A DNA stretch of 64,000 bases from Rhodospirillales bacterium (GTDB taxonomy: Bacteria > Pseudomonadota > Alphaproteobacteria > Rhodospirillales > Thalassospiraceae). The DNA is taken from positions 62,001 through 126,000 of the forward strand of contig JAHQVT010000006.1 of assembly GCA_019634165.1 (NCBI GenBank), given 5' to 3'. The number at the start of each line of letters is the position of its first letter. Within the stretch, counting starts at the first letter, position 1. Positions 17,906-26,605 of this stretch are shown here, in pieces. A program made the position numbers and the translations under genes. Under the pieces are notes generated by a model. It saw only the letters and a list, made by a program, of their open reading frames with translations, was not told where the DNA came from and ran no database searches.

Positions 17906-18238
17906 TCAGTCGTCGTCTTTTTCTTTGCCGTCTATTTCAATTTTGACCTGCTCGAAGGTTGCAGGATTGAAATAGGCTTCGACTTTTTTGCCATCAGATG
18001 TGATGGCGTAAACTTCAAAGCAGCCGTCGTCTTCTTTGATTTTGCGGACATCCCAGCCTTCTGCGGTGAGCTTTTCTTTCAGCGCATCGGTGGTTTTCCA
18101 TTCGGCTTTAGGAACATTGCAGAGATCGTCACTGGCATGCGCACCGGTGGCATAAAGGGCAACCGGGGTGGCAACAAGCAAAGTCAGGGCAATGATACCG
18201 CTTGCGGCAATCGCATTTGGGAAAATGGTTCTTTTCAT
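17906..18238 (-). CDS. Secreted PepSY-domain protein
   Basis: A 110-residue periplasmic protein: signal peptide of about 35 residues ending GAHAS, then one PepSY-type domain (KEKLTAEGWDVRKIKEDDGCFEVYA split across two strands) and an acidic tail EIDGKEKDDD. Two Cys (in DLCN and DGCF) could form a disulfide. Small PepSY proteins are linked to metal or redox stress and to cytochrome b partners; no activity is proven. It is divergent from the response-regulator gene, with ~180 bp for two promoters. Confidence 0.85.
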   Translation of the reverse strand: MKRTIFPNAIAASGIIALTLLVATPVALYATGAHASDDLCNVPKAEWKTTDALKEKLTAEGWDVRKIKEDDGCFEVYAITSDGKKVEAYFNPATFEQVKIEIDGKEKDDD

Positions 18239-18416
18239 GGCTTGGTTCCTTCATAACTGTGATGAAAGCAATCACGTGGTTTGCATTGAACGAGGCCGAT
18301 GATGCCGTGCTTTCCTGACAGCTAACTGAAGGGTGTTATGGTGTTTGTTCAGCGTGGTGTCAGGAAGACAGATTAAGCAGGCCGTTTAATGCGATAAATA
18401 TGAGCGAGGGTTGGGG

Positions 18417-19070
18417 GTGCGCATTCTGCTGGTGGAAGATGAATTGATGTTGGCCGATGCGGTCAGGGATCATTTGCTGGCGGCGGGGGAAGCCGTTGAT
18501 CACTGCGACAGCATCGTTGATGCCGAAATCATGTTGCGTGGCACGAACTATGACGTATTGCTGCTTGACCTGAACCTGCCTGATGGCAAGGGGATTGAGC
18601 TGTTGCGCGGTTTGCGCCGCCAAGGATCGACGATACCGTGCATTATTCTGACAGCGCAGGATCAGATTTCAGACCGGATCGAAGGATTAAATGCCGGGGC
18701 GGACGATTATTTGGTCAAGCCGTTTGATTTAAACGAGCTTTCTGCACGGTTGGCCGCCGTCGCCCGGCGTTATAGCGGTAATCCCAACCCATATGTTGAA
18801 CTTGATGGCGGGGTTGAAGTCGACCTTGCCGGGCGGGTGATTTTGATTGATGGGGTGCAAACCGATCTGACATCGCGTGAATGGGCGCTGTTTGATCAAA
18901 TGGTGCGCCGTCCGGGGCAGACATTATCCAAACGTCAGCTTGAAGAAGCGCTGTATGAATTTGGCGCGGAAATCGAAAGCAACACGGTCGAGGTTTATGT
19001 CAGCCGGATACGCCGCAAATTGGGCAAGGACGTGATCAAGACCGTGCGCGGTGTTGGGTATCGGGTATAG
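18417..19070 (+). CDS. OmpR/QseB-family response regulator
   Basis: About 217 residues: receiver domain with phospho-acceptor Asp51 (LLLDLNLPDG), acidic pocket VEDE and Lys in DYLVKPFD, then a winged-helix DNA-binding domain (TSREWALFDQMVRRPGQ to VYVSRIRRKLG). GTG at 18417 is favoured because GAGGG lies 6 bp upstream; TTG at 18411 is also possible. It forms a pair with the sensor kinase 40 bp downstream and is divergent from the PepSY/cytochrome genes, its likely targets. Confidence 0.92.
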   Translation: MRILLVEDELMLADAVRDHLLAAGEAVDHCDSIVDAEIMLRGTNYDVLLLDLNLPDGKGIELLRGLRRQGSTIPCIILTAQDQISDRIEGLNAGADDYLVKPFDLNELSARLAAVARRYSGNPNPYVELDGGVEVDLAGRVILIDGVQTDLTSREWALFDQMVRRPGQTLSKRQLEEALYEFGAEIESNTVEVYVSRIRRKLGKDVIKTVRGVGYRV

Positions 19071-19110
19071 AGCATAGGATAGAGGTGCCGGGTATTGGGG
19101 CTTGGGGAAT

Positions 19111-20541
19111 ATGAATATCAAACCGCAAAATAGTCTTCAATTCACGCTGACCAAGCGACTAACCATGATTGTGGTTCTGTTCTGGGTTATTGGGACGGGG
19201 CTGGGTGCCAGTGCCATCCATCATGAGATGGAAGAAGGGGCTGATACCGCGCTTGTCGAAACGTCGCGCAGAACCGCGACCCTTGTGCTGGATTATCTGG
19301 TCACCCATCAGGTCGAAGGCGAAATTCTGGTCATGCCAGAACCGGCTTTTGATGTTGCCGATGATGATGACAGTGACAGTGATCGTGATGATCATGAGAG
19401 CGACCGTGATGGCGATCATGACGGTGATGAAAATGGCGACTTCATGCTGTATCAGTTGCGCAATGCAAACGGGGAAGTTTTGCTGCGATCCCGCAATGCA
19501 TCAGATACGCCATTTGAAGCGGCCTTAAAACCGGGATTTGCCGATACGGATAATTTGCGGGTCTATACCAGCACGACCGGCGATGGTGATTTGTTTATGC
19601 AGGTGGCGGAGCCAACCGGCCACCGCGATGAAGCCTTTTGGGAAACTGTTCTTTCGCAATTCTCGCCTTTGATCTTTTTGATCCCGGTGACCATTCTTGC
19701 GATTGTTTATGGTGTATCACGCGGTTTGGCCCCGGTCAGGCAAGTGCGTGACGAGATCGAGGCACGCGGGGAAGGCAACCTTCGCCCGATTGAACAAGAT
19801 GACCCGATCGAGGAAATCAACACCATCGTCACCGCGGTAAACCGCCTGATGAGCAAGCTTGGATCGGCCTTAAATGCCGAACGCAGCTTTACCGCCAATA
19901 GCGCGCATGAGTTGCGCACCCCGATTGCGGTGGCCCTTGCGCAGACGCAGCGATTGGTGCTTGAGCTTCCGAAAGATCATCCGGCCCAGAAACGCGCACA
20001 GCAGACCGAGGAATCGTTAAAACGGTTATCGCGCCTGTCGGAAAAACTGTTGCAATTGGCCCGCGCAGAAGCCGGGGTTGGCACCATCCCGACCGGGGAG
20101 AACCAAAAGCTTGGCCCGACTTTGGCCTTGGTGATTGAAGATTTTGAACGTGCGGGGGCGGATCACGGCGCAATCATTTTTGATCCGGCATCGGCATGCG
20201 ACCTTATTGCCAATATGGATCATGATGCCTTTGCGATTTGTGTCCGTAACCTGATTGAAAATGGCTTAAAGCATGGCGGTGGCAGCGGGCCGGTCGAGAT
20301 CACGGTTATTGGAAGCGACACCATCCGGGTTGCCAATGGCGGACCTGCGGTTTCGCCAAAAGATTTTTCCGAACTTAAAAAGCGCTTTAAACGATCCAAC
20401 AGCAAGGCCGGTGGTTCGGGTTTGGGGTTGGCAATTGTTGAAACCATCATGCGCAACACCAAAGGGGAACTCACCCTTTATTCCCCGCGCCCGGATAAGG
20501 CAGATGGTTTTATGGCCGAGTTACGGTTGCATCAAAGCTAG
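19111..20541 (+). CDS. Two-component sensor kinase with an Asp/His-rich periplasmic stretch
   Basis: About 476 residues. A transmembrane segment at ~16-37 is followed by a periplasmic domain and a second segment at ~178-200. Then come HAMP, HisKA with His266 in SAHELRTPIAVAL, and a HATPase with NLIENGLKHGGG and GGSGLGLAI. Residues 81-110 in the periplasmic domain are almost all Asp, with Ser, Arg and His (ADDDDSDSDRDDHESDRDGD and more). Such a stretch could bind divalent or trivalent cations, as acidic motifs do in PmrB and PhoQ. ATG at 19111 was chosen over an upstream TTG. Partner of the 18417 regulator. Confidence 0.92.
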   Translation: MNIKPQNSLQFTLTKRLTMIVVLFWVIGTGLGASAIHHEMEEGADTALVETSRRTATLVLDYLVTHQVEGEILVMPEPAFDVADDDDSDSDRDDHESDRDGDHDGDENGDFMLYQLRNANGEVLLRSRNASDTPFEAALKPGFADTDNLRVYTSTTGDGDLFMQVAEPTGHRDEAFWETVLSQFSPLIFLIPVTILAIVYGVSRGLAPVRQVRDEIEARGEGNLRPIEQDDPIEEINTIVTAVNRLMSKLGSALNAERSFTANSAHELRTPIAVALAQTQRLVLELPKDHPAQKRAQQTEESLKRLSRLSEKLLQLARAEAGVGTIPTGENQKLGPTLALVIEDFERAGADHGAIIFDPASACDLIANMDHDAFAICVRNLIENGLKHGGGSGPVEITVIGSDTIRVANGGPAVSPKDFSELKKRFKRSNSKAGGSGLGLAIVETIMRNTKGELTLYSPRPDKADGFMAELRLHQS

Positions 20542-20646
20542 ATTTTTTCAGGCGATGTTGCGATCCGTTGAGGGGGCCGTTTAACCCGGTTTGGGCGTGT
20601 TGTCAGGGGACCAAAGGCAAATCAGGAAGTGCTTGTTTTCTGCCAA

Positions 20647-20660
20647 TGTAAACGTTTCAA
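20647..20660. promoter_or_regulatory. LacI-type operator candidate
   Basis: TGTAAACGTTTCAA is a near-palindrome with the central ACGT step typical of LacI/GalR family operators. It lies ~83 bp upstream of the LacI-type gene start at 20743, in the only sizeable gap before the transport operon, so it suits autoregulation and operon control. Confidence 0.65.
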
Positions 20661-20742
20661 GTCTTCATAAAACTTACACAAATGCGTTATCGGACTGTCT
20701 TGTAACTTGCCTATGGTGGCGGGGTTACAGGAGTTCTTTCGT

Positions 20743-21765
20743 ATGTCACCAAAACCCACCATGCGGGATGTTGCGCGCAAAGCCGGTTTATCCATCGCCA
20801 CGGTATCGCGGGTCATCAATTTTCCCGATGAGGTTCCCCTTGATACCGCCAAGAATGTGACGGCGGCGATGCGGTATTTGAATTACCGACCCAACATCAA
20901 TGGTCGGCGATTGAAAATGACCCAGACCAGCACGGTCGGGGTTTTGGTGCCGACCCTTGCCAATCCGGTTTTTGCAACTTCTGTGCAGGGGATTGAGCAA
21001 GAAGCAAATGCCAACGGCCTGACGGTTATTTTGACATCATCGGAATATGATCCAGAACGCGAGATGGGGGCGGTTTCAACGCTTTTGAATAATCGTGTTG
21101 ATGGGCTTATTTTGACGTTGGCCAATGCCGATAATAACCCGGTTGTTGATTTGTTGCGGGCTGAAAACATCCCGTTTGTGTTGCTGTTTAATCAGCCAAG
21201 TCGCGACGATGTTGCGGCGATTAGTGTCGATAATGCGCGGTCTGCATTCGATGTTACCAATGCAATGATTGCCCAAGGGCATCGATCCCTTGCGATGGTT
21301 GCCGGACGGTTTGAAAGTTCAGACCGATCGCGCCAGCGGTATGACGGATTTTGTCGGGCATTGCAGGATGCCGGTATTGAAACCCCGCATCTTGTGCAGG
21401 TGCAGTTCGGGGAATCGGACCTTAAAGATCAGCTTGAAGAATTATTGTGTGGCGAACATGCGGTGAGCGGACTTGTGTGTTCGACCGACATGTTGGCGAT
21501 TGCCGCGATCAGCGCATGCCGGTCACACGGATTATCGGTGCCGGGCGACGTTTCGGTTGGCGGTATTGACGGAATTTCTGTGGGTGGGTTGATCACGCCA
21601 AAATTGTGTTCGGCAGTTCAACCCACCCAAGAGATGGGCCAGCAGGCGCTTGCATTCCTGCGTGGCCTGATCAAGGGGCAGGCAAACCCACAGAGTTTGT
21701 TGCTGCCTCATCATCTAAGCGACGGGGAGTCCATAGGACCATTCCGGCGCCGTTCATCAACCTGA
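20743..21765 (+). CDS. LacI-family transcriptional regulator
   Basis: A 340-residue repressor: N-terminal helix-turn-helix MRDVARKAGLSIATVSRVIN and hinge, then a periplasmic-binding-like effector domain (VGVLVPTLANPVFATSVQGI, GVDGISVGGL region near the end). ATG at 20743 was chosen because AGGAG lies 11-15 bp upstream and homology starts there. It is the first gene of a cluster that continues with an ABC importer and a phosphodiesterase; the next start is only 17 bp beyond its stop. It probably represses the cluster until the transported compound or a product binds. Confidence 0.93.
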   Translation: MSPKPTMRDVARKAGLSIATVSRVINFPDEVPLDTAKNVTAAMRYLNYRPNINGRRLKMTQTSTVGVLVPTLANPVFATSVQGIEQEANANGLTVILTSSEYDPEREMGAVSTLLNNRVDGLILTLANADNNPVVDLLRAENIPFVLLFNQPSRDDVAAISVDNARSAFDVTNAMIAQGHRSLAMVAGRFESSDRSRQRYDGFCRALQDAGIETPHLVQVQFGESDLKDQLEELLCGEHAVSGLVCSTDMLAIAAISACRSHGLSVPGDVSVGGIDGISVGGLITPKLCSAVQPTQEMGQQALAFLRGLIKGQANPQSLLLPHHLSDGESIGPFRRRSST

Positions 21766-21782
21766 GTATAGGAATATTGAAA

Positions 21783-22787
21783 GTGCGTTTCAAACAACTT
21801 GTAATGGGTGCTGCGTTCGCTGTTGCGGCTGTGCAGCCCGCTTTGGCCGATGATGTCGCGATTTGTTATAACTGCCCGCCGGAATGGGCCGATTGGGGTG
21901 GGCAGCTTAAGAACATCGCGCGTGATCTTGATATCACTGTGCCGCAGGACAATAAAAATTCTGGTCAGACGCTGTCACAGCTTTTGGCGGAAAAAGCCAA
22001 CCCGGTTGCCGATGTTGCCTATTACGGCGTTTCGTTTGGCATCAAAGCCAAACAGGAAGATGTTGCGGCCAACTATAAACCGACCAATTTCGACAAAATC
22101 CCGACCGGCCTGAAAGATGAAGACGGCGGATGGTTTGCCATTCATTCTGGTACGATTGGCTTTTTTGTGAATACCGAGGCCCTTGATGGTGCGCCGGTTC
22201 CACAAAGCTGGTCGGATCTTTTGAAGCCGGAATACAAAGGCATGGTTGGGTATCTTGATCCATCAAGTGCGTTTGTTGGTTATGCCGGTGCGGTTGCTGT
22301 TAACCGTGCAATGGGTGGGTCGCTTGATGATTTCACGCCGGGGATCGAGTTTTTCAAGAAGTTGAAAGAAAACGATCCGATCGTCCCAAAACAGACCGCC
22401 TATGCGCGTGTTCTTTCGGGCGAAATTCCGATCCTGCTTGATTACGATTTCAATGCGTATCGTGCGAAATACAAGGACGAAGCCAATGTTGCCTTTGTCA
22501 TCCCGGCCGAAGGCACGGTTGCGGTTCCGTATGTCATGAGCCTGGTTAAAAACGGCCCGAATGCCGAAAACGGCAAAAAGGTTCTCGATTACGTGATGTC
22601 TGATAAAGGCCAAGCACATTGGGCCAATGCGTTCCTGCGTCCGGTGATTGCATCGGCAATGTCGCCAGAAGCATCGGCAAAGTTCTTGCCAGCAGCCGAG
22701 TACGAGCGTTCCAAGCCGGTTGACTATGCCAAAATGGCTGAAGTTCAGTCGGGCTTTAGCGAGCGTTATCTGTCTGAGGTACGTTAA
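21783..22787 (+). CDS. ABC transporter substrate-binding protein (extracellular family 1)
   Basis: About 334 residues. The GTG start at 21783 follows AGGAA by 8 bp and gives a clean signal peptide (VRFKQLVMGAAFAVAAVQPA, then LADD). The mature protein has the Fe3+/polyamine/phosphonate-type fold (GTIGFFVNTEAL, SWSDLLKPEYKGMVGYLDPS, LLDYDFNAYRAKY). The ligand is unknown. The context of two permeases, an ATPase and a GpdQ-like phosphodiesterase suggests an organophosphate diester or related phosphorus compound. Confidence 0.9.
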   Translation: MRFKQLVMGAAFAVAAVQPALADDVAICYNCPPEWADWGGQLKNIARDLDITVPQDNKNSGQTLSQLLAEKANPVADVAYYGVSFGIKAKQEDVAANYKPTNFDKIPTGLKDEDGGWFAIHSGTIGFFVNTEALDGAPVPQSWSDLLKPEYKGMVGYLDPSSAFVGYAGAVAVNRAMGGSLDDFTPGIEFFKKLKENDPIVPKQTAYARVLSGEIPILLDYDFNAYRAKYKDEANVAFVIPAEGTVAVPYVMSLVKNGPNAENGKKVLDYVMSDKGQAHWANAFLRPVIASAMSPEASAKFLPAAEYERSKPVDYAKMAEVQSGFSERYLSEVR

Positions 22788-23708
22788 GTGTCTTTGCTGC
22801 AAAATATGAAAGGGGGGCGTTCGCGCCCTTCTTTCCCAAGCTCTATCGTGGCCCGTATTTTTGGCCAAGCGACCCCCGGTGCCGGAAGCCCCGCGATCCT
22901 GTTTTTATTGATGGTGCCGGGATTGGTTATTGTGGCGGCATTTTTCCTGATCCCGATGGCGTTGGTGGCAATGCGGGTGGCGGATGGCCCCGATGGTTTG
23001 GCGACATATTTCGTGATTCTGACCAATGAGCGATATTTCGCCAGTTTGGTCCAGACACTTGTGATGTCAGCGGGCGTAACGTTGTGTGCGCTTATCCTGT
23101 GCGGCATTTGCGGGCTGTTTTTGGTGCGTAACCGGTTTTTCGGGCGCAACATGATCACCGCGCTTTTGACATTGCCGTTATCGTTTCCCGGTACTGTGGT
23201 TGGTTTTATGGTGATTATGTTGGCCGGGCGTCAGGGGGCGATTGGTGCCATGACCGACGCGGTTTTTGGCGATAAACTTGTTTTTGCCTATAACATTTCC
23301 GGGCTTTTTATCGGCTATTTGTATTTTTCGATCCCACGGGTGATCTTGGCAGTGATGGCATCGGCCGAGAAACTTGATCCGCAGCTTGAAGAAGCAGCGC
23401 GTTCGCTTGGTGCGCCGACATGGCGGGTGGTTAAGGACGTGATCCTGCCGGGATTGATGCCCGGTTTGATTTCATCGGGGGCGATTTGTTTTGCTACGGC
23501 GATGGGGGCATTCGGGACGGCCTTTACATTGGCAACCGATATCGATGTTTTGCCGATGGTGATCTATACCGAATTTACCCGGAATGCCAATGTGGCGGTG
23601 GCCGCCGCCCTGAGCATTGCATTGGGGGCGATGACATGGGCGGTTTTGGCCGCTGTTCGCTTTTTCGTCGGAAATTCCGCCGATCTTAGCCCACGCGGAG
23701 GAGCATGA
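22788..23708 (+). CDS. ABC transporter permease
   Basis: A 306-residue membrane protein of the BPD_transp_1 family with about six helices after a 40-residue N-terminal arm. The EAA loop is LEEAARSLGAPTWRVVKDVI. GTG at 22788 directly follows the stop of the binding-protein gene, so translation is probably coupled. It is one of two unlike permeases in this importer, as in PotBC or CysTW systems. Confidence 0.92.
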   Translation: MSLLQNMKGGRSRPSFPSSIVARIFGQATPGAGSPAILFLLMVPGLVIVAAFFLIPMALVAMRVADGPDGLATYFVILTNERYFASLVQTLVMSAGVTLCALILCGICGLFLVRNRFFGRNMITALLTLPLSFPGTVVGFMVIMLAGRQGAIGAMTDAVFGDKLVFAYNISGLFIGYLYFSIPRVILAVMASAEKLDPQLEEAARSLGAPTWRVVKDVILPGLMPGLISSGAICFATAMGAFGTAFTLATDIDVLPMVIYTEFTRNANVAVAAALSIALGAMTWAVLAAVRFFVGNSADLSPRGGA

Positions 23709-24529
23709 TCATGCGCCGCGATTGGAAATTTTACAGCCAGCTTGGTCTGACCACTTTGCTGTGCCTGTTTATTATGGTTCCGGTGGTGATGTCCGCACTT
23801 GCCGGGGTGACGGTCAATGTGTTCAAGGGCCTGTCATCGGGATTGACCCTGCGCTGGATTTTCGAAGTTTGGGATCTTTATGCGGCAAGCATCATGTTGT
23901 CGCTTGGTATTGCGATGGCGTGTCTTTTGGTCACATTGGTTGTCGGTGTTCCTTTGGCCTATGTGCTGGTGCGCAGACCCGGACGGCTGACACGGTTGTT
24001 TGAAGAATTGCTTACCCTTCCGGTGGCGATACCGGGATTGGCCTTGGCCTTGGCCCTTCTGATCACGTATGGCGGGGTTGGGGGGTATCGGACAAGTTGG
24101 CTGTTTATCCTGACCGGGCATGTTTTGTTTACCTTGCCCTTTATGGTGCGGTCGGTCGCAGCGGTGATGTCAGCGATGAACATGAAGACCCTTGAAGAAG
24201 GTGCGGCAAGCCTTGGGGCGGGGTTCTGGCGACGATTTTTCACGGTGATTGTCCCCAATGCCAAACCGGGCATTCTGGCCGGCGCATTGATGGTTGTGAC
24301 GTTATCGATTGGTGAGTTCAATCTGACCTGGATGCTTCATACCCCGCTTACCAAGACTTTGCCGGTCGGGCTTGCCGATGCCTATGCATCCATGCGCCTT
24401 GAGATCGGCAGTGCTTATACCCTGATTTTCTTTGTTCTGATTGTGCCGTTGTTGATTGCGATGCAGACGCTTGCCGATACCAAAAAGCGTGCGCCCAAAC
24501 GTGATGACACGCTGGAGGATAGCTTATGA
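23705..24529 (+). CDS. ABC transporter permease
   Basis: A 274-residue second permease with about six helices and the EAA loop LEEGAASLGAGFWRRFFTVI. Its ATG overlaps the stop of the first permease gene by 4 bp and its own stop overlaps the ATPase start. It pairs with the 22788 product to form the channel. Confidence 0.92.
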   Translation: MIMRRDWKFYSQLGLTTLLCLFIMVPVVMSALAGVTVNVFKGLSSGLTLRWIFEVWDLYAASIMLSLGIAMACLLVTLVVGVPLAYVLVRRPGRLTRLFEELLTLPVAIPGLALALALLITYGGVGGYRTSWLFILTGHVLFTLPFMVRSVAAVMSAMNMKTLEEGAASLGAGFWRRFFTVIVPNAKPGILAGALMVVTLSIGEFNLTWMLHTPLTKTLPVGLADAYASMRLEIGSAYTLIFFVLIVPLLIAMQTLADTKKRAPKRDDTLEDSL

Positions 24530-25614
24530 CCACGCAAATCCAACTTCGCGATTGTGCAAAAACCTTTGCCGATGGCACGCGCGCGCTTGCACCGTTCGAT
24601 TTGACCATTGAAGGTGGGGAAACGATTGTTTTGCTGGGGCCGTCTGGTTGCGGCAAGACGACGATCCTGCGGATGATTGCCGGGCTTGAATTCCCCGATG
24701 CCGGGGGAAAGATCACATTTGACGGCGATGACGTTACCCATCAATCGATTGAAAAACGCCGGGTTGGCATGGTGTTTCAGTCCTATGCGCTGTTTCCCAA
24801 TATGACGGTGGCGCAGAATGTTGCGTATGGTCTTAAGGTGCATGGGGTGGCACGCGGCGAAAGCGATGCGCGGGTCAAGGCCATGCTTGAGATGATGCAT
24901 ATTGAAATGTTGGCCGATCGTGCGATTGATCAGCTTTCAGGTGGGCAGCGACAGCGTGTGGCATTGGCACGTGCCATTGCCGTGCAGCCGCGTGTTTTGT
25001 TGCTTGATGAACCGCTAACGGCCCTTGATGCGAAATTGCGTGTGCGGCTTCGCACCGAGATTAATGCCCTGTTGCGCAAACTTGGCATTACTGCGGTTTA
25101 TGTAACCCACGATCAGGAAGAAGCCATGGCGCTTGGCGATAAGATTGTGGTGATGCAAAAAGGCAAAATTGCCCAGATCGGAACCCCGCACGATATTTAC
25201 CAAAAACCGCAAAACCCGTTTGTTGCCGATTTTGTTGGTGCGTCAAACCGACTGGGCGGGCAAATGCGCGATGGCAAACTGCATATCGGGCCGGGTGTTT
25301 TTGACGGGCCGGGGAATGCTCATTCACTGCATCACGGACCGGTCGATGTGTTTTTCCGGGCAGATGGGCTTTCGACCTGTGATTTGGAAAACGCGCATTT
25401 TAGCGGCGATGTGGCGGCGGTTTCCTATCTTGGGGAACGGTTGCGTTTAACCGTTTCGGGGATTGGTGAAATGCCGTTGATTATTGACACGGACCCCGAT
25501 CATGCCATTGCGCCCGGCAGCAAAATTCATTGCCGGGTCAATCCCGACCGATTGACGGTTTTCCCTGCAGATGGCGGCAATTCGAGTGCCAGTGCCAGTG
25601 CGACAGTGATTTAA
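24526..25614 (+). CDS. ABC transporter ATP-binding protein (PotA/FbpC-like)
   Basis: A 362-residue ATPase: Walker A GPSGCGKTT, Q-loop VFQSYALFPNMT, signature LSGGQRQRVALAR, Walker B VLLLDEPLTALD and switch VTHDQEEAMAL. After residue ~235 comes an OB-type regulatory domain (TOBE-like), as in MalK, PotA and FbpC. It completes the importer with the genes at 21783-24529. The last residues are a short Ser/Ala repeat. The downstream phosphodiesterase gene starts 30 bp later. Confidence 0.93.
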   Translation: MTTQIQLRDCAKTFADGTRALAPFDLTIEGGETIVLLGPSGCGKTTILRMIAGLEFPDAGGKITFDGDDVTHQSIEKRRVGMVFQSYALFPNMTVAQNVAYGLKVHGVARGESDARVKAMLEMMHIEMLADRAIDQLSGGQRQRVALARAIAVQPRVLLLDEPLTALDAKLRVRLRTEINALLRKLGITAVYVTHDQEEAMALGDKIVVMQKGKIAQIGTPHDIYQKPQNPFVADFVGASNRLGGQMRDGKLHIGPGVFDGPGNAHSLHHGPVDVFFRADGLSTCDLENAHFSGDVAAVSYLGERLRLTVSGIGEMPLIIDTDPDHAIAPGSKIHCRVNPDRLTVFPADGGNSSASASATVI

Positions 25615-25644
25615 CCGCAAGATATTCAAGAAAGACAAAAAAAG

Positions 25645-26475
25645 ATGCTGATTGCACAATTGACCGACTTGCATGTCGGTGCGGGGCGACGTCTTGCCTA
25701 TCGCAAGGTGGATACCGCCCGTGCGCTTGAAAACGCGGTTGCCTATGTTGAGGCGATGATACCGCGCCCGGACATTGTTTTGTTTACCGGTGATATCGGT
25801 GATCTTGGCACGGCAGAAGAATACGCATTGGTGGCGGAAATCCTTCGACCGCAGAGCATTCCGTATTTCATGGTGCCGGGCAATCATGATCGCCGCGGGC
25901 CGCTATGCGCAGCTTTTCCCAAGGCAACGCCGATTGCATCGGGATGCGATTTTGTGAATTACGTTGTCGAAGATCATGCATTGCGCCTGATTGCGCTTGA
26001 TACGCTTGATGAAGGCAAGCCCGGTGGGGTTCTAGGCGATGCGCAGCTAAGCTGGTTGGGGGATGTGTTGGCCGATGGGGATGAACGGCCATGCGTGATT
26101 TTCATGCATCATCCGCCAATCCAGACCGGCATTGCCCATATGGATGCGCAGAATTTGGGCGCGGGTGCCGATGGGCTGGCGACAATTGTTGCGCAGCATC
26201 GCGATCGTATCGGTGCGGTTTTGTGCGGGCATGTGCATCGCCCGATCCATACCATCTGGGCCGGGGTGCCCTTGATCATTGGGCCATCGGTAGCCCATCA
26301 GGTGGCGTTTGATCTGCGCGATGACGGGCCGTCGGCCTTTGTTATGGAGCCACCAGCGGTGCATTTGCATGTTTGGGATGCGACACGCCAAAACCTGATG
26401 ACGCATTTGGCCTATATTGATCGCTATGACGGGCCGCATCCGTTTTTTGGGCCGGATGGTAAGTTGATTGTTTAG
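25645..26475 (+). CDS. Metallophosphoesterase of the GpdQ/CpdA type
   Basis: A 276-residue binuclear metal phosphodiesterase. Metal-binding motifs in order: D-x-H in TDLHVG, GDIGD, GNHDRR, MHHPP and GHVHRP. The spacing and flanking text resemble GpdQ, which cleaves glycerophosphodiesters, and also CpdA, which cleaves cyclic AMP. Being the last gene of the importer cluster favours cleavage of an imported diester over cAMP signalling. No signal peptide, hence cytoplasmic. Confidence 0.88.
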   Translation: MLIAQLTDLHVGAGRRLAYRKVDTARALENAVAYVEAMIPRPDIVLFTGDIGDLGTAEEYALVAEILRPQSIPYFMVPGNHDRRGPLCAAFPKATPIASGCDFVNYVVEDHALRLIALDTLDEGKPGGVLGDAQLSWLGDVLADGDERPCVIFMHHPPIQTGIAHMDAQNLGAGADGLATIVAQHRDRIGAVLCGHVHRPIHTIWAGVPLIIGPSVAHQVAFDLRDDGPSAFVMEPPAVHLHVWDATRQNLMTHLAYIDRYDGPHPFFGPDGKLIV

Positions 26476-26605
26476 GGCTGTTGGTCAGAGGTCGAGTGGG
26501 AGATTTACTGCGCCCGCCTTCGAACAAGACCTATGTTTTCATAGGAAATTGGTTTTGCCTCGCATGAGGTAAGGTTAATGTAATTGTTTGTATGCAGGAG
26601 TCATC

